DNA from: Hirsutella rhossiliensis
Lineage: Eukaryota; Ascomycota; Sordariomycetes; Hypocreales; Ophiocordycipitaceae
Assembly (NCBI RefSeq): GCF_020360975.1
Contig: NW_025408678.1
Location: forward strand, 1,240,001-1,304,000
Reading direction: 5' to 3'
DNA: 64,000 nt
Positions within the stretch are counted from its first letter, which is position 1, and each line of letters opens with the position of its first letter. The notes below the pieces were generated by a model that saw only the letters and a program-made list of their open reading frames with translations, was not told where the DNA came from and ran no database searches. Of this stretch, positions 24,991-36,075 are shown piece after piece. Made by a program: the position numbers and the translations under genes.

Positions 24991-26150
24991 TTTATTTTAA
25001 GGTAAAGCCCTTAGACTACCTAGACCTACTCCTTATCCTTATCGTCCTCCTCTACCTTATTAGTAGCGGCGGCGCTCTCTAGGGCGCTTAGGCGGCCTTT
25101 TAGGCCCGCGAGCTAGTCGGCGGTAGCGGCGGCTCTAGGGGCTCCGGAGGTAAGGGGGGCCCGGCTAGTAGTAGCGGCGGGGGCAGCGGCGGGCACGGCT
25201 AAGGGGACCGCGGATAAGGCGACGGAGGCAGTGTCCTTAGTACCGGGAGAGTTAGTAGCGGAAGTAGAAGAGCTAGATAAGAGGAACTTACTTAGGGATA
25301 AGGCCCTAGCGCTTAAGGGCGCGGAGATTATAGTAGGCGGCGGCGGCGGCGGTAAGGCGCTTCTTAGTAGCCCCCCGTGCCTACCCGTGCGCGCTAGCCT
25401 TCTAAGCCGACGCCGTAGCGAGTAAGACGGGAGGCGCCGCCTTATAGGCGCGGCCGGCACGCGCGTACTAGTAATAACTACCGCTATAGCGGCGCCTAAC
25501 TTAGTTAGCGTAGGGGAGCTCCTACGACGCGTACTATATATAGGGGGCCGCGCGGGCGGCTCTAGCCTATACTTAGCGTTTATACTTTAAGAAGTTAGCG
25601 GAAAATAGCTACTACGCTCGCTAGGTAGTAGACTTATAGGGGTAGTAGTAGCGGAGGTAGGGGTAGAGGGGCCGGGCGTTATAGCCGGCGGCGGGGATAG
25701 CGTCGTTACCTAGAAGGGCAACGTAAGGGCGGCTAGCGTAGTAGAGGTAGAGGCGGCGGCGGTAGGCGCGGTCGCGGGGGCGCGGGCAGGAGCAGCGGTA
25801 GCGGTAGAGCCGTCGTCGGCCGTGCCTAGTATAGCGTCGATAAACGACTCTATACGCTTTAAGAAAGAGGAAGTAGGGGAGGGGGAGGTAGATATATCTA
25901 TCGCGGAAGTTAGTATTACGGATTATAGCCTCCCGCTCTATAGGGCAAAGAACTTACTAGTTAAAGTTATTATTATTAGGGCTATTATTACTACTATAGC
26001 TATTACTACGAGTATATATTAATAAGGCGGCCTATATAGCTAAGAATAAACTAATGCCTTAGGTAGAGCGGAACTTACCTATTACTACTACTACTACGGT
26101 TAAAGAAGGAAGAGAAGGAAAGGAAAGAGGAAAAGGGGGATGCCGCCTTA
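24991..26150 (-). pseudogene. Antisense accessory reading frame of gypsy C
   Basis: Opposite to gag-pol and tail to tail with it, the minus strand carries a GC-rich frame. From about 25604 downward it reads FSANFLKYKR, then GRAYKAAPPVLLA and GATKKRLT. After a frame change comes an open 115-codon stretch (25460-25113) containing TKDT and ALSAVPLAVPAAA. A possible coiled-coil segment follows, GLKGRLSALESAAA (25108-25065), then an acidic tail and VVxGLYLK (near 25000). The same blocks occur in copy B. CT-rich sequence near 26105-26150 could be its promoter side. I recognise no family. Confidence 0.5.
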
Positions 26151-26457
26151 TATACCCTTAGGTAGAGGAGGCTGCTTAAGGCCGAGGGAATAGGTAACCT
26201 AAGGCTTACGTAGGTCTAGGCTGGCCGCCGGCTACCTAGGGGCGTATATAATAGGTTACGCCCTTATTTAAACGGCTAGCCGGCTAATAAGTATAGAGCC
26301 CGGTTCCGGCTACCTAGGCTAATAGGCGCGGGGATAATAAGGCTAGTAGGGCTAGTATAATTAACGGAAAAAGGTAGGGTAAAGCTAGTAGCACGGGCCC
26401 TATAATATAGAAGCCGTTAATAAGGCAACGCCGCGCCGCGCTTAAAGGAGGGCATTA

Positions 26458-26728
26458 TATAAAAGTCTTTAACTATTATAAGTTATAGGCTTAGGCTATG
26501 TCCTAAGCTATATAGTTATATATAAAGGGCCGGATCCTATATATATATATATAGGCTAGCCGTAGGGTTATAGGCTTAGGCTACGGCTTAAGCTATATAG
26601 TTATATATAAAGAGCTAGATCCTATATATATATATATAGGCTAGCCGTATATAAGAGAGCTCTATATAGCTTATTAATATTATTCTATAAACGGTACCTA
26701 TGCGTACGCCTCTACCTACTTTATAATA
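26458..26728 (+). repeat. Gypsy C 3' LTR
   Basis: It is the same length as the 5' LTR (271 bp), starts TATAAAAGTC and ends TTATAATA. Most differences from the 5' copy are C/T or G/A. The TSD GCTAT follows. Confidence 0.88.
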
Positions 26729-26733
26729 GCTAT

Positions 26734-29700
26734 CCCTATCTCTATTTTAGCTAAGAAGGTTAAAAGGGCTTCCTTTCTTTCCTTAAAGCTATAGAGAATA
26801 AGTAAGCTAAAGGCCTTTTTCTATCTCTTAAAGTTTTAGTAAAGGACCTCTCTTTCCCTTTAATAGTTTAGGCACCTTAGGATAAGGTGCCTAGCTATAT
26901 ACTTTCCTTAGCTATAGTAGTAGTTATCTCGGTCTACTTTATTAGTCTTTTTTAAGAAAGAAAATAAGAAGCTAGCTTTAAAGAAGAGCTAGTAAAAGGC
27001 TAAGAAGGTCGGCCTAAGCCTCCTTATAAGGTCCTTTTCTAAGCTAAGGGCTAAGTAAGGGGTCTTTTAAATAAATATATAGTACTTACCTAGGCCCTTA
27101 GCCTTAAGGCCTTTAGCCGCCTTAGTAGCTTAAAGGCCCTTTTAATAGTCCTTAGTAGCTTACTAGACCTTTCTTTATAAGTAGCTAATAAGACTAAAAG
27201 GGTCCCTTAAGTAAGGGCCCTTAAGCTTTTTTTAGCTAGCTAGTTAGCTAGCTCGTTACTAAAGATCCTTAGGTAGCTAAGGTACTAATATAGCTATACG
27301 TTATAAAAAGCTTTTAAGCTAAATAGAAGCCTTTTAATATATATAGCTAGGTCTAAGAAACCTATAACCTTCCTTATAGCGGCTTATCTATTTATAAAGA
27401 TATAGGCCTCTATAAAGGGGTTAAGGGGGCTAAGCTTTAAGGGCTAAGGCCTCTTAGCTAGGTCTTCTAAGACCCTTAGTATTATAAATAGCTCTACGTT
27501 AGCTACTTCGATTAAGGGCCCTAGGTTCTTATAGTACGCTTTAATAGGCCTATTTTCTAAGCTTATTTTATAGAAAGAGTAAGTATTAGTTTTTATAAGG
27601 GACCTCTTAAGGCACCCCTTAAAGCTATTAGTATAAAAAGCTAAGGGCTATAACCTAAAGTCTTCTAAGCTAGCTAGGCTAGCTAAGAGGTATTAATACT
27701 ACTTTTTAGCTAAGGGCTTAAGGGCCTTTATTATCGTAATAAAGGCCTTAGGCTATAAGGCCTATAAGGGCTCTTAGTTAGCTTTCCTTCTTTTTAAGTT
27801 ATAATTAAGTCCTATAATAGCTACTAGGCCTTTAAGAAGGCGAAAGAGCTATATATAGGGCCTAATATAGCTTAAGGCTCTTAAGTTAAAGCTTAAGTTA
27901 GCGAGGTTATCTTATATAGCTAGGTTATAAGCCTACCTTATAAGGTAACTAGGTAAGAAGTATAGGGTTTAAAGGGTATAAGAGAGGTATACCTTTTTAA
28001 ATTATACCTTTAGTAGCGGTAGGGCCGCTTTAGCTTCTAAAGCCCTAATAAGGGATCCTTTAAAGGCCCTTAAGACCTTTAAAAGAGCTTAGTTTTAAAG
28101 CCTTTAAAAAGGCTTTATAAGGCTCTTAAGGGTCTTAGGCCCCCTATATTAAAGCTAGGCCCTATAGTTTACTATAAAGGTTATATAGGCTTAGTAGAGC
28201 TACTTAGAAGCTTTAAATAATAGGCCTCTTTATATAGAGGTTAAGCGAGATAGTCTTTTAAAAGTAGCTTATATAAAAGCTACCTTCTTCTTAATATATT
28301 ATTTAAATAAGAGCCTAGAATTAATAAAGATCTTTAGCTACTATACTAAAGGCTTTACCTTAAAAAATAAGCCTCTTACTATTATACCCTTTAAAATATA
28401 CTACCTTTACCTACTAAAGTAAATAAGTTTTATTTTTAAGGGGTTAAAGTAAGCCCCTTAGTCCTTAGCTTATTTAAATAGGTTAGTAGCTATTACTTCT
28501 AGCTACTAAACTTTCTTCTTAACTAAGGTCGATATTATAAAGATACTAAAGTTATTTATATAAGGTAGCTAGTACCTCTTAGCGGCTAGTATCCCCTTTA
28601 TATATAAGAGGAATAAAATAAGGCTAATAAGAGACCCTTAAAGCACCCCTATTACTAGGTTTATAAGGGGCTAGACTTACCCCTTAAAGGCTAGCTAGAT
28701 CTTCCTTTTAGTAAGGAAGTAGTCTACTTAGCTTATAAGGGCTTTAAAGAGGTTTAAGTCCCTTAAGACCCTTATAAGCTATTCCTTTAATATAAAATTA
28801 AAGGCGCCCTTTATATTTAATAAGAAGGTACTAGTAATAGCCTTATTATTAAACTCTTACTTCTTTTAGATATAGTATAAAAGGAGGAAGGCTATATCTA
28901 TAGCTAACTACTATTTTCGTCCCCTTAGCTATATAGGGTTTAAAAGCCTAGCTATATTAGCTAAATAGCTTAGCTAGGTAATATATAGCTTTTTAAGGAC
29001 CTTTCCTAAGTAGTTAAGTAAACTTAAAACCTTATAAGCCTTAGGGATAGTATAGTTTAGCTTATTTTACTTAGGAAGTATAATTCCTATAGCTTATTTT
29101 ACTTAGGAAGTATAATTCTTATAGCTTTCTTTTATACTTTAAGGTAGTATCCTTAGTTAAATAAGGCTTTATAGGCCCTATTAAAGACTATAAGGATAGC
29201 TATATATATATATTAAATAAGGAGGAAGCTAAGGGAGTCTAGGCTAAGGGCTTTCTTATTAAAAGAGCTAAAAATAGCCCTTTTAATCTTAGGGTCCTTT
29301 AGCTCTAGCTAGTCTTACTTAGCTATACCTTTACTATTTATATAGCCTAGAGGCTCTTCTTTTTCTAGGCTCTAAGGGGGGCTAGGGGGGGGCTAGGGCT
29401 AGGGTCTAAGGTTAGAAAAAGGGTTATTAAGAAGGCCTTATATTTTTCTATAAAGGTATTAGCTTTTACCTCTATCCTTTCTTTTATATATAAGATACTA
29501 AGAAGGGTAAGGTTAGTTTTAGCCTTAGTATAAGAAAAGGCTATAACGATATCCTTTCCTATTACTTTTATTAAGAAGCTCTCTTAGTATTACTTTTTAA
29601 TAGCCTTAATAGTATACTTAAAGCTATTTCGAGCCTCTATAAAGCTTTTTTAGCTCTTCTTATTCTAGGCTAGCTTATAGGCCTATTAAGCTAAGCTTAG

Positions 29701-30588
29701 GGCTTTTTAAAGGACTATTTATAAGAGTCTAGGCGTTGCCTAGATAGTTAATAAGTATCGTTAATTAATAAGCTAGGCAGCTTAGTTAATTCGTTACCTT
29801 TTATCGCGTACGTATAATACGCCGTACGTAGTAGAAGAGGGTAGTAGCGCGACTATAGCCTATGCCTTCTTAGGTCTACTCTATAATACTATTAGCTCGT
29901 TAGTCTACTAGTACTTTAATCCTTTATAGGACTTCCTTTTTAGTATCGCTACGTTTAAAGCCTTTATAAGGGTTCTTATTAAAAGGGAAGCTATCCCTTT
30001 TAAGTTATTTTTTTTATCGCCCTCTTTATAGCTATAAAGAGGTCCTATTCCTTCTTAGCTAAGTATTCTAAAAAGGCCTTTTAGTTTACTTTCCTATAGT
30101 TATAAGTAGTAGGCCTAGCTAGTAAGGGCTTATTAAGGCCCCTTAAGCTAGCTTTAAAGGCTATAGGCTTATAGTCTAAGCTTATAGCCTTTAAGAAGTA
30201 AAAGTTAGCTTAGGTTTACTACTTAAAAAGGCTATAGAAAGTAAGGTCTATAACTAAGGCCCCTTTTAAGCCTTTCCTTTAATAGGTGCCTTTTATAGCT
30301 ACCTTAAGGTCCGTTAGTAAGGAAGCTTTATAGTAGTTAAGCTAGCTAATAAGGGCCTCTACTTTATAGGCCTTAAAGGGTTCTATAAAAGGGTTTTAAT
30401 AAAGGTAGTATAAGTTAAGGTCCCTTATTAATAAAAAGGGCTATTATAAGAGCTAGGCTATTAGTAGTAGCCTTTTTATTATAAGGGGCCCTTACTAGCC
30501 TTAGCTAGCTAGGGCCCTTTTAACCTCTTTTTTATTATATAGGTTAATAAAGGTAAATAGCTTAGCGCCTTTAACCCTTATAGCTTAT
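26734..30588 (-). pseudogene. LINE ORF2 relic (reverse transcriptase and 3' part)
   Basis: The best-preserved piece is the RT palm near 28580-28830 on the minus strand. Downstream (lower coordinates) is heavily RIPed sequence without stop-free frames, presumably the C-terminal part of ORF2. I could not place an endonuclease or RNase H with confidence. Confidence 0.6.
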
Positions 30589-31985
30589 TATAAGAATATA
30601 CCCTTATATTCCTATTTTACTATTATAAAGAAATAATAGGTATAGGGAGGCTCTATAAAGTAAGCTAGTAAAAAGAGGCTCTATAATATAGTTTAAGGGA
30701 ATAACTATAAGAATATACCCTTATATTCCTATTTTACTATTATAAAGAAATAATAGGCATAGGGAGGCTTTATAGAATAAGCTAGTAAAAAGAGGCTCTA
30801 TAATACAGTCTAAGGGAATAACCCTTAAAAGATAAAGACCTCTACTAGACATCTATACCTTCCTCTAGGGAAAGCGGGTTAGGATAAGCCTATCCTTATA
30901 AACAAAATATACATAAAATGCATAAGTTAATTACGAGCAGAACGGATACCCTATTGCCTATTTTGGCCTAGCGGTTCCGAAGATATCCGCGATACGAGAA
31001 TAGGTAGGGCATAGAACATTCTAGTTAAATCTACTACTTATGCTAGAACCTATAGTCTTACGTTAACCATTATACTATAATTAGACCACCTACTAAGTTA
31101 GGAAGATATACTATAGATAGAGCTTTTTAAGCACTATAGAATATACTAGAAAGCTAACTAATTGGTTTACTAGTAGGCGAGCAATAGTCTATAAAAGACG
31201 AAGGATTTCCCTAGGAGTAGTAGATAGAATAAGTAAGTTCGCATATATCTTTTGCAACGCTATTCTTTTAATATATTATTCAGCCCCTTATATGCTCGTT
31301 ATAAATTCCGGACGAAATCCTACCCTATACTCCTTCGACCGATCTTTCCGCTTACGTTATCGATTACCCAATTCTATGCTTATTGCTTATACCTTCTTAT
31401 AATAACTATTAAAGACAAAGACCTCTACTAGATATCTATACCTTTCTTTAGGAAAAGCGGGTTAGGATAGGCCTATCTTAATAAAATAAAATATATATAA
31501 AATATATAAGTTAATTATAAGTAAAGCAGATACCCTATTACTTATTTTAGCTTAGTAGTTCCGAAGATATCCGCGATATAAGAATAGGTAGGGCATAGAA
31601 TATTCTAGTTAAATCTACTACTTATACTAGAATATATAGTTTTACGTTAACTCTTATATTATAATTAGACTACCTACTAAGTTAGGAAGATATACTATAG
31701 ATAGAGCTTTTTAAGTACTATAAAATATACTAGAAAGCTAACTAATTAGTCTACTAGTAGGCGAGCAATAGTCTATAAAAGACAAAGGTTTTCCCTAAGA
31801 GTAGTAGATAAATAAAGTATATTTATAAGTATCCTTTATAACGCTATTCTTTTAATATATTATTTAGCCCCTTATATACTTATTATAAATTCCGGACGAA
31901 ATCCTACCCTATACTCCCTTAACCGATCTTTCCGCTTACGTTATTAATTACCTAATTCTACGCTTATTACTTATACCTTTTTATA
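30589..31985 (+). repeat. Tandem LTR pair (family D) inside the LINE
   Basis: The first copy (30589-31400) has a 116-bp internal tandem duplication near its left end (units starting near 30591 and 30707). It ends CTTCTTATA. The second copy (31401-31985) follows immediately but lacks the left terminal part. Outer flanks are CTTAT (30584-30588) and TTTAT (31986-31990), one C/T apart, consistent with a TSD changed by RIP. The first copy retains many CpA/TpG; the second is more mutated. The sequence is the inverse of the solo LTR at 1606-2302. Confidence 0.72.
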
Positions 31986-34112
31986 TTTATAAATCGGGAT
32001 CGTAAAAGAAGTTAAAGCTAGGGCTAGCTTTTATCTAGGCTTCCTTCCTCTTATAAGCTATAACCCTAGGCCTCTTAGTAAGCTTAGGAAAGTTAGTAAA
32101 AAGGATAGGGGTTATAACGTTATAGGCTAGATACTATATAGGGATATAGCTATTATTAATCTTATAAAGGTAGGGCTCTTATAATAAGATAAGGTCTACT
32201 TTTATTTCTAGGGCTTACTTTAAGATTAATAGGTTAGCTATTTCCTACCTATTATTATTATACTATATAATACTAATAGGGTCGTAGTTAGGCCTAGGGG
32301 GCCTATAAGGCCTTAAGGGCCCTATAAGTATAAAGGGGCTAAGGCCGTTAAGTATTAGTTATTCCCTTATAAACTCTATATTATACCTTATTAGTTATAA
32401 GGTATTTTCCCTTATAGTTATAGTATTAAACCTTAAAGTAAGAGTAGCCTTAGCTAGCTTTATAGCTAAGGTAGTTATAATCCTTAGTTAGGTGCTTTTT
32501 TAGGTAAAAGGTATACTTAATAAGCTATTAATAGGTCTAAGGGTTATAGCTAAAGAAAAGGTACCTATAGTACTATATATATATAGTATATTCCTTATAG
32601 GCCTTAATTTAAATCTATAAACCTATTATATAAAAGCCTTTTTTTTTAGTATTTAGCCCTTATAACTTTTAAAGGGACTATAAAGATAATAGATCCTACC
32701 TTTTATATTAGGCCTAGGGTACTTAGCTACCTAAGCTGCCCTAGGATATCGATCTTACTAAAGGTTTTAGCTTCTATAGTAAAGATATAGAGGATAAGGG
32801 TCTCTAAGAAGTTAGGGACGCTCTAAGCTACTAGCTTAGTCTAGCTAGTAAGAAGGTTAGCTAATTTAATAGGTAGCTCCTTAAGGTATAGGGACTACTT
32901 CTCCTACTACTTTAAAAGCTTCTTTACTATATAAAGTGCCTTTATTATTATAACTATATTACCTCTATTTAAAGTCGATAGAGCTAATATAGCTAGTTCC
33001 CTTATAGCTTTATTAAACTTATTATAAAGAGTAATAAGGCTAATAGTTAGCGTTAGCGAAATAGTTAGCGTTAGCGATCCCTTCTTTAGCTTTAAGATAA
33101 GTTAAAAGTCCTTTTTTATATTCCTCTTTACTAAGGCCCTAGTTAGGGCCTTAGCTAGGGCCTTAGCTAGAGCCTTAGCTAGGGCCTTAGCTAGGGCCTT
33201 AGGCGCCTTCTTTATAGTAACCTTAGCCTATAAGCTTACTTTAAGGTTTTCTTAGGTAGCCTTAAGCTACTAAGCGGCCTTAGGCTAGTATAAGGGCTAT
33301 TATAAGGGCTATTAGCGGTCTAAGGTCCTTATAACTACCTTCTTAAGCCCTTTTATTAAGGTCTTATAAAAGGGTTTAATTTTTTAAGCTTCTTTAAGGG
33401 CCTAGAGGGCCTACTAAAGGAAGCCCTAGGCCCGGTCCTTAAGGAAAGGGTACTAAAGCTAAGGCTAGGTCTACTATAAGTATTAGAATATAGGTCGGAT
33501 AAGCGTAAGGCTAATAAGGCTACTAAGGGTAGCTCTCTTTTACCTCTTTACTTACTTTAAGGGCTAGTTAAGCTAAAAGTAGCTAGCCTAAAGTAAGGCT
33601 AGGCTAGGCCTAAAAATACTAGTTTTAGTATAGGCTAGGTATTATCTTCTATCTTAATATCCTCTAGGTCTTAGTCTTAGGTCCTAGGCCTTTCTTCTAA
33701 GGTCTTTAAAAGGCGTTAGCCTTTTAAAGCTTCTTTTAAGCGGGCCCTAGCCTCTAAAGTACTTATTTTAGCTCTTAGGTTAAGGGGGGGGGGGGGTTAA
33801 AGTTAAAGGGGCCTTTTATAAGTCTAGGCTAGGGTCTTAGGTTAGGTCTAGGCTAGGTCTTATTAGCAGGGGTATATACCTTTATTTAGTAAGGGTAAGG
33901 AAGAGTTTTCTACCTATATAAAAGAGAACCTTACTTAATTTATAATCTTTAATAGTATATTATATACCCGCTAGTAGCTATATAAGGCTATACTTAAAGG
34001 GGCGTAATACGCTATTTACGATAGTTCTAGGTATATACTTTTTTTATATTTTAAGCTTAGTTTTAAAAAGTTAGCTAAGAAGATATAATAATATAATATA
34101 ATAGTACTAGCG
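31986..34112 (-). pseudogene. LINE 5' part (ORF1 or endonuclease region), RIPed
   Basis: This stretch lies between the LTR array and the LINE TSD and should be the 5' part of the minus-strand LINE. No domain could be recognised. It includes the 12-bp tandem repeat at 33138-33212 and a run of 13 G at 33784-33796. Confidence 0.45.
33138..33212. repeat. 12-bp tandem repeat
   Basis: About six copies of TTAGCTAGGGCC stand in a row. Read on the LINE strand this would be a short amino-acid repeat. It may be original low-complexity coding sequence or a later expansion. Confidence 0.7.
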
Positions 34113-34124
34113 GCTATTTATCTT

Positions 34125-34955
34125 ATAAAAGAGTAGTTATCTTATCGCTACTATATAGCGTATACTTATAAAGCTTTTAAAAACGCGGTATTTACTTATA
34201 GCCCTATACTACTTTTATTAACTAGCTTATATACTCGCTATAATTAGTAAGTATAATTATAAGGGTAAGTAGCTTTTATAAGGCTAGCGTAATTAAATTC
34301 TATAGCTATATAAGCTTCGCGCTATCTTCCTATACTATAGTCCCTACTACTTATAAAAGCGTCTCTTTAAAGTTAAGGAGGAATTTATTAAAGGTTTATC
34401 TATCTCTTTACTTAATGGTTTATAGCTTATCCTATACTTTCTTCCGCTCCTATACGTTACCGAATATATATATAAGGTATTAAAAGAAGTCCTATAGGTT
34501 ACGTTTACCTTTAAGGCCGCCCTTATCCTAGAATCTAGAGATCCGCTATATCTAAGGCTCCGGTAGCGTATAAAAGAGCGAATACTACGCTATATTATAA
34601 TAGCTATTTAGGCCCTATTTCTAATTAATTATAAACTTTATCTAAAGCCGGCTAAGGAAGAAATAAAAGGACTCTAGCTTACTATCTTAAGTCGGCTAAG
34701 GGAGTAGCTTCCGCGCTAGTAATATCGCTACCGCGACTAGCGTTATAGAGGTCGTAGGGGTTAACGCTAGTCTCGTAAATAGCTCCCTTAGTATAGCGAG
34801 AACCTCGTTTTTCTCGCTAGCCGTCGCGCTTTTAATCGCTTTTAGGATAGCTACGATACTTCCTATCCGTCTAAGGAGGGGCGGAGTACTCCCTTAAGAA
34901 AGCGGTACCCACTTTAAAGAGATATCTATTAGATCTATTAGTTAATAGCTTATAC
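34125..34955 (-). pseudogene. Gypsy B gag relic
   Basis: This is the reverse complement equivalent of about 19910-20750 in copy C (gag). It begins at the LINE TSD and ends at the right LTR, completing copy B on the far side of the LINE. Confidence 0.85.
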
Positions 34956-35141
34956 TATTATAGAGTAAGTAAAAGCGTATATATAGGTGCTATTTATAAG
35001 ATAATATTAATAAGCTATATAGAGCTTTTTTATACGTAGCTAGCCTATATATATATATATAAGATCCGGCCCTTTATATATAACTATATAGCTTAAGCTA
35101 TAGCCTAAGCCTATAACCTATAATAGTTAAAGACTCTTATA
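34956..35141 (-). repeat. Gypsy B LTR (5' LTR of the minus-strand element)
   Basis: A 186-bp match to 10385-10570, starting TATTATAGAG and ending GACTCTTATA in plus orientation. The TSD AAAAC follows at 35142-35146. Confidence 0.88.
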
Positions 35142-35146
35142 AAAAC

Positions 35147-36075
35147 GCTTATATTACTATTATACCGCTAAGAGCTTTAAAATAAATCTTTTAGCGATCG
35201 TTATAAATATCTTTAATATAAAAGAACGCTATAAAAGGTTTAGTATTATATAAAATAGTTAATATCTCTTAAGCTAGTAGCGCTTTATATTAAAAGAGGT
35301 TCCGCTTAAGAGCTTACTAAGTATCGGTCCGCCGGCGATAAATATTATATATAAAGGGATTAAAGGAAGGCCTATAGTTATAGCGATCCTTAGTAACGCG
35401 AAAATCCTACTTCTAAGCTTCCTTATTACGTTCCTTATTATATAAGGCTATTATAAGGAGGCGGAAAGGATAGTCGAGCTTCTAAGTAAAAGATTTATAT
35501 AGCTTAGTACTTATAAAAGCTCGCTAAGGGCTATAATTATATATAAAGAGGACTTAAATTATAAGGGAGACCCTATTAATATCTCGCTTACTAGTACTTA
35601 ACCTCTTAATAATAGCGGTACCGTTCTTATAAAGGAAGCCTTAGACGAAGTTATATACCTCGTTATAGGATTTAAAGCCTATAGAAGGCGGTAGGGGCGG
35701 TATTATATCCCTATATTCTTTATAGGCATCGTAGGTATTATATAAATTACTTTAAAGCGGCGTAGGGGCATTAAGGAGAGCGAGAAAAGGATCTATCGTA
35801 GCGCTAGTAATAGCTTTAAATTTAGTATATATATATAGGTTATATATATATAGGTTATATATATATAGGTTATATATATATAGGTTATATATACGGGTTA
35901 TATATATATATAGGCGGGCGTAGGCGCGGGTATAGGTATTTAAGTAGTATAGGTACTTACTAGGCGCGCGCGGTATAAATAAGCGGGGCGGGCTAGCGCT
36001 AGTATATATCTTAAAAATAAGGCGAATATATAGATAGTAATACGTTTATATATAGTTAGTAATACTTATTAAGTA
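35147..36075. other. Unassigned RIPed DNA with a 15-bp satellite and a mariner end
   Basis: Positions 35147-35820 continue the pre-gypsy-B sequence and hold no readable gene. At 35823-35915 a 15-bp unit (GGTTATATATATATA) repeats about five times. At about 35905-36010 there is a sequence matching the right terminal repeat of the Tc1/mariner element that starts at 36076, in the same orientation as that right end. It is probably the remnant end of another copy. Confidence 0.55.

Larger units (their letters stand above)
19628..26728 (+). mobile_element. Ty3/gypsy copy C, full length with chromodomain
   Basis: Two 271-bp LTRs (19628-19898 and 26458-26728) are flanked by GCTAT at 19623-19627 and 26729-26733. 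The internal plus strand reads gag, protease, RT, RNase H, integrase and chromodomain. The element is 7101 bp, RIPed throughout, but less than copies A and B. It lies inside the 3' part of the LINE. Confidence 0.93.
19388..34112 (-). mobile_element. LINE (Tad1-like) inserted in gypsy B, with nested insertions
   Basis: The 12-mer GCTATTTATCTT, part of gypsy B, occurs at 19376-19387 and again at 34113-34124, a variable-length TSD typical of target-primed LINE insertion. After removing gypsy C and the 1.4-kb LTR array, about 6.2 kb remains. On the minus strand near 28580-28830 the translation gives NIKGAFNF followed by VIGVLxGSLISLILFLLY, the RIPed version of the D-KGAFD and PQGSPxSPxLF motifs of LINE reverse transcriptases. 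The 3' end is at the low-coordinate side; no clean poly(A) tail remains. The Tad1 assignment is inferred from motifs and host type. Confidence 0.8.
10385..35141 (-). mobile_element. Ty3/gypsy copy B, split by later insertions
   Basis: Two 186-bp LTRs (10385-10570 and 34956-35141) lie 24.8 kb apart, each flanked outside by AAAAC (10380-10384 and 35142-35146). Subtracting the inserts (two 568-bp solo LTRs, a 1853-bp pogo element, a 14.7-kb LINE assembly and their TSDs) leaves about 7.0 kb, the size of copy C. The minus strand reads gag (34950 down to 34125), then protease, RT and integrase (19375 down to 14530), then the 3' segment and LTR. RIP has destroyed all frames. Confidence 0.9.

Noticed and set aside
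25231..25425. 64-codon plus-strand ORF in the GC-rich part of gypsy C
   Set aside because: It is the shadow of the conserved minus-strand frame; its residues are not kept in copy B.
35823..35915. Regular 15-bp repeats considered as a CRISPR-like array
   Set aside because: The units are directly tandem with no unique spacers, in eukaryotic RIPed DNA; it is a simple satellite.
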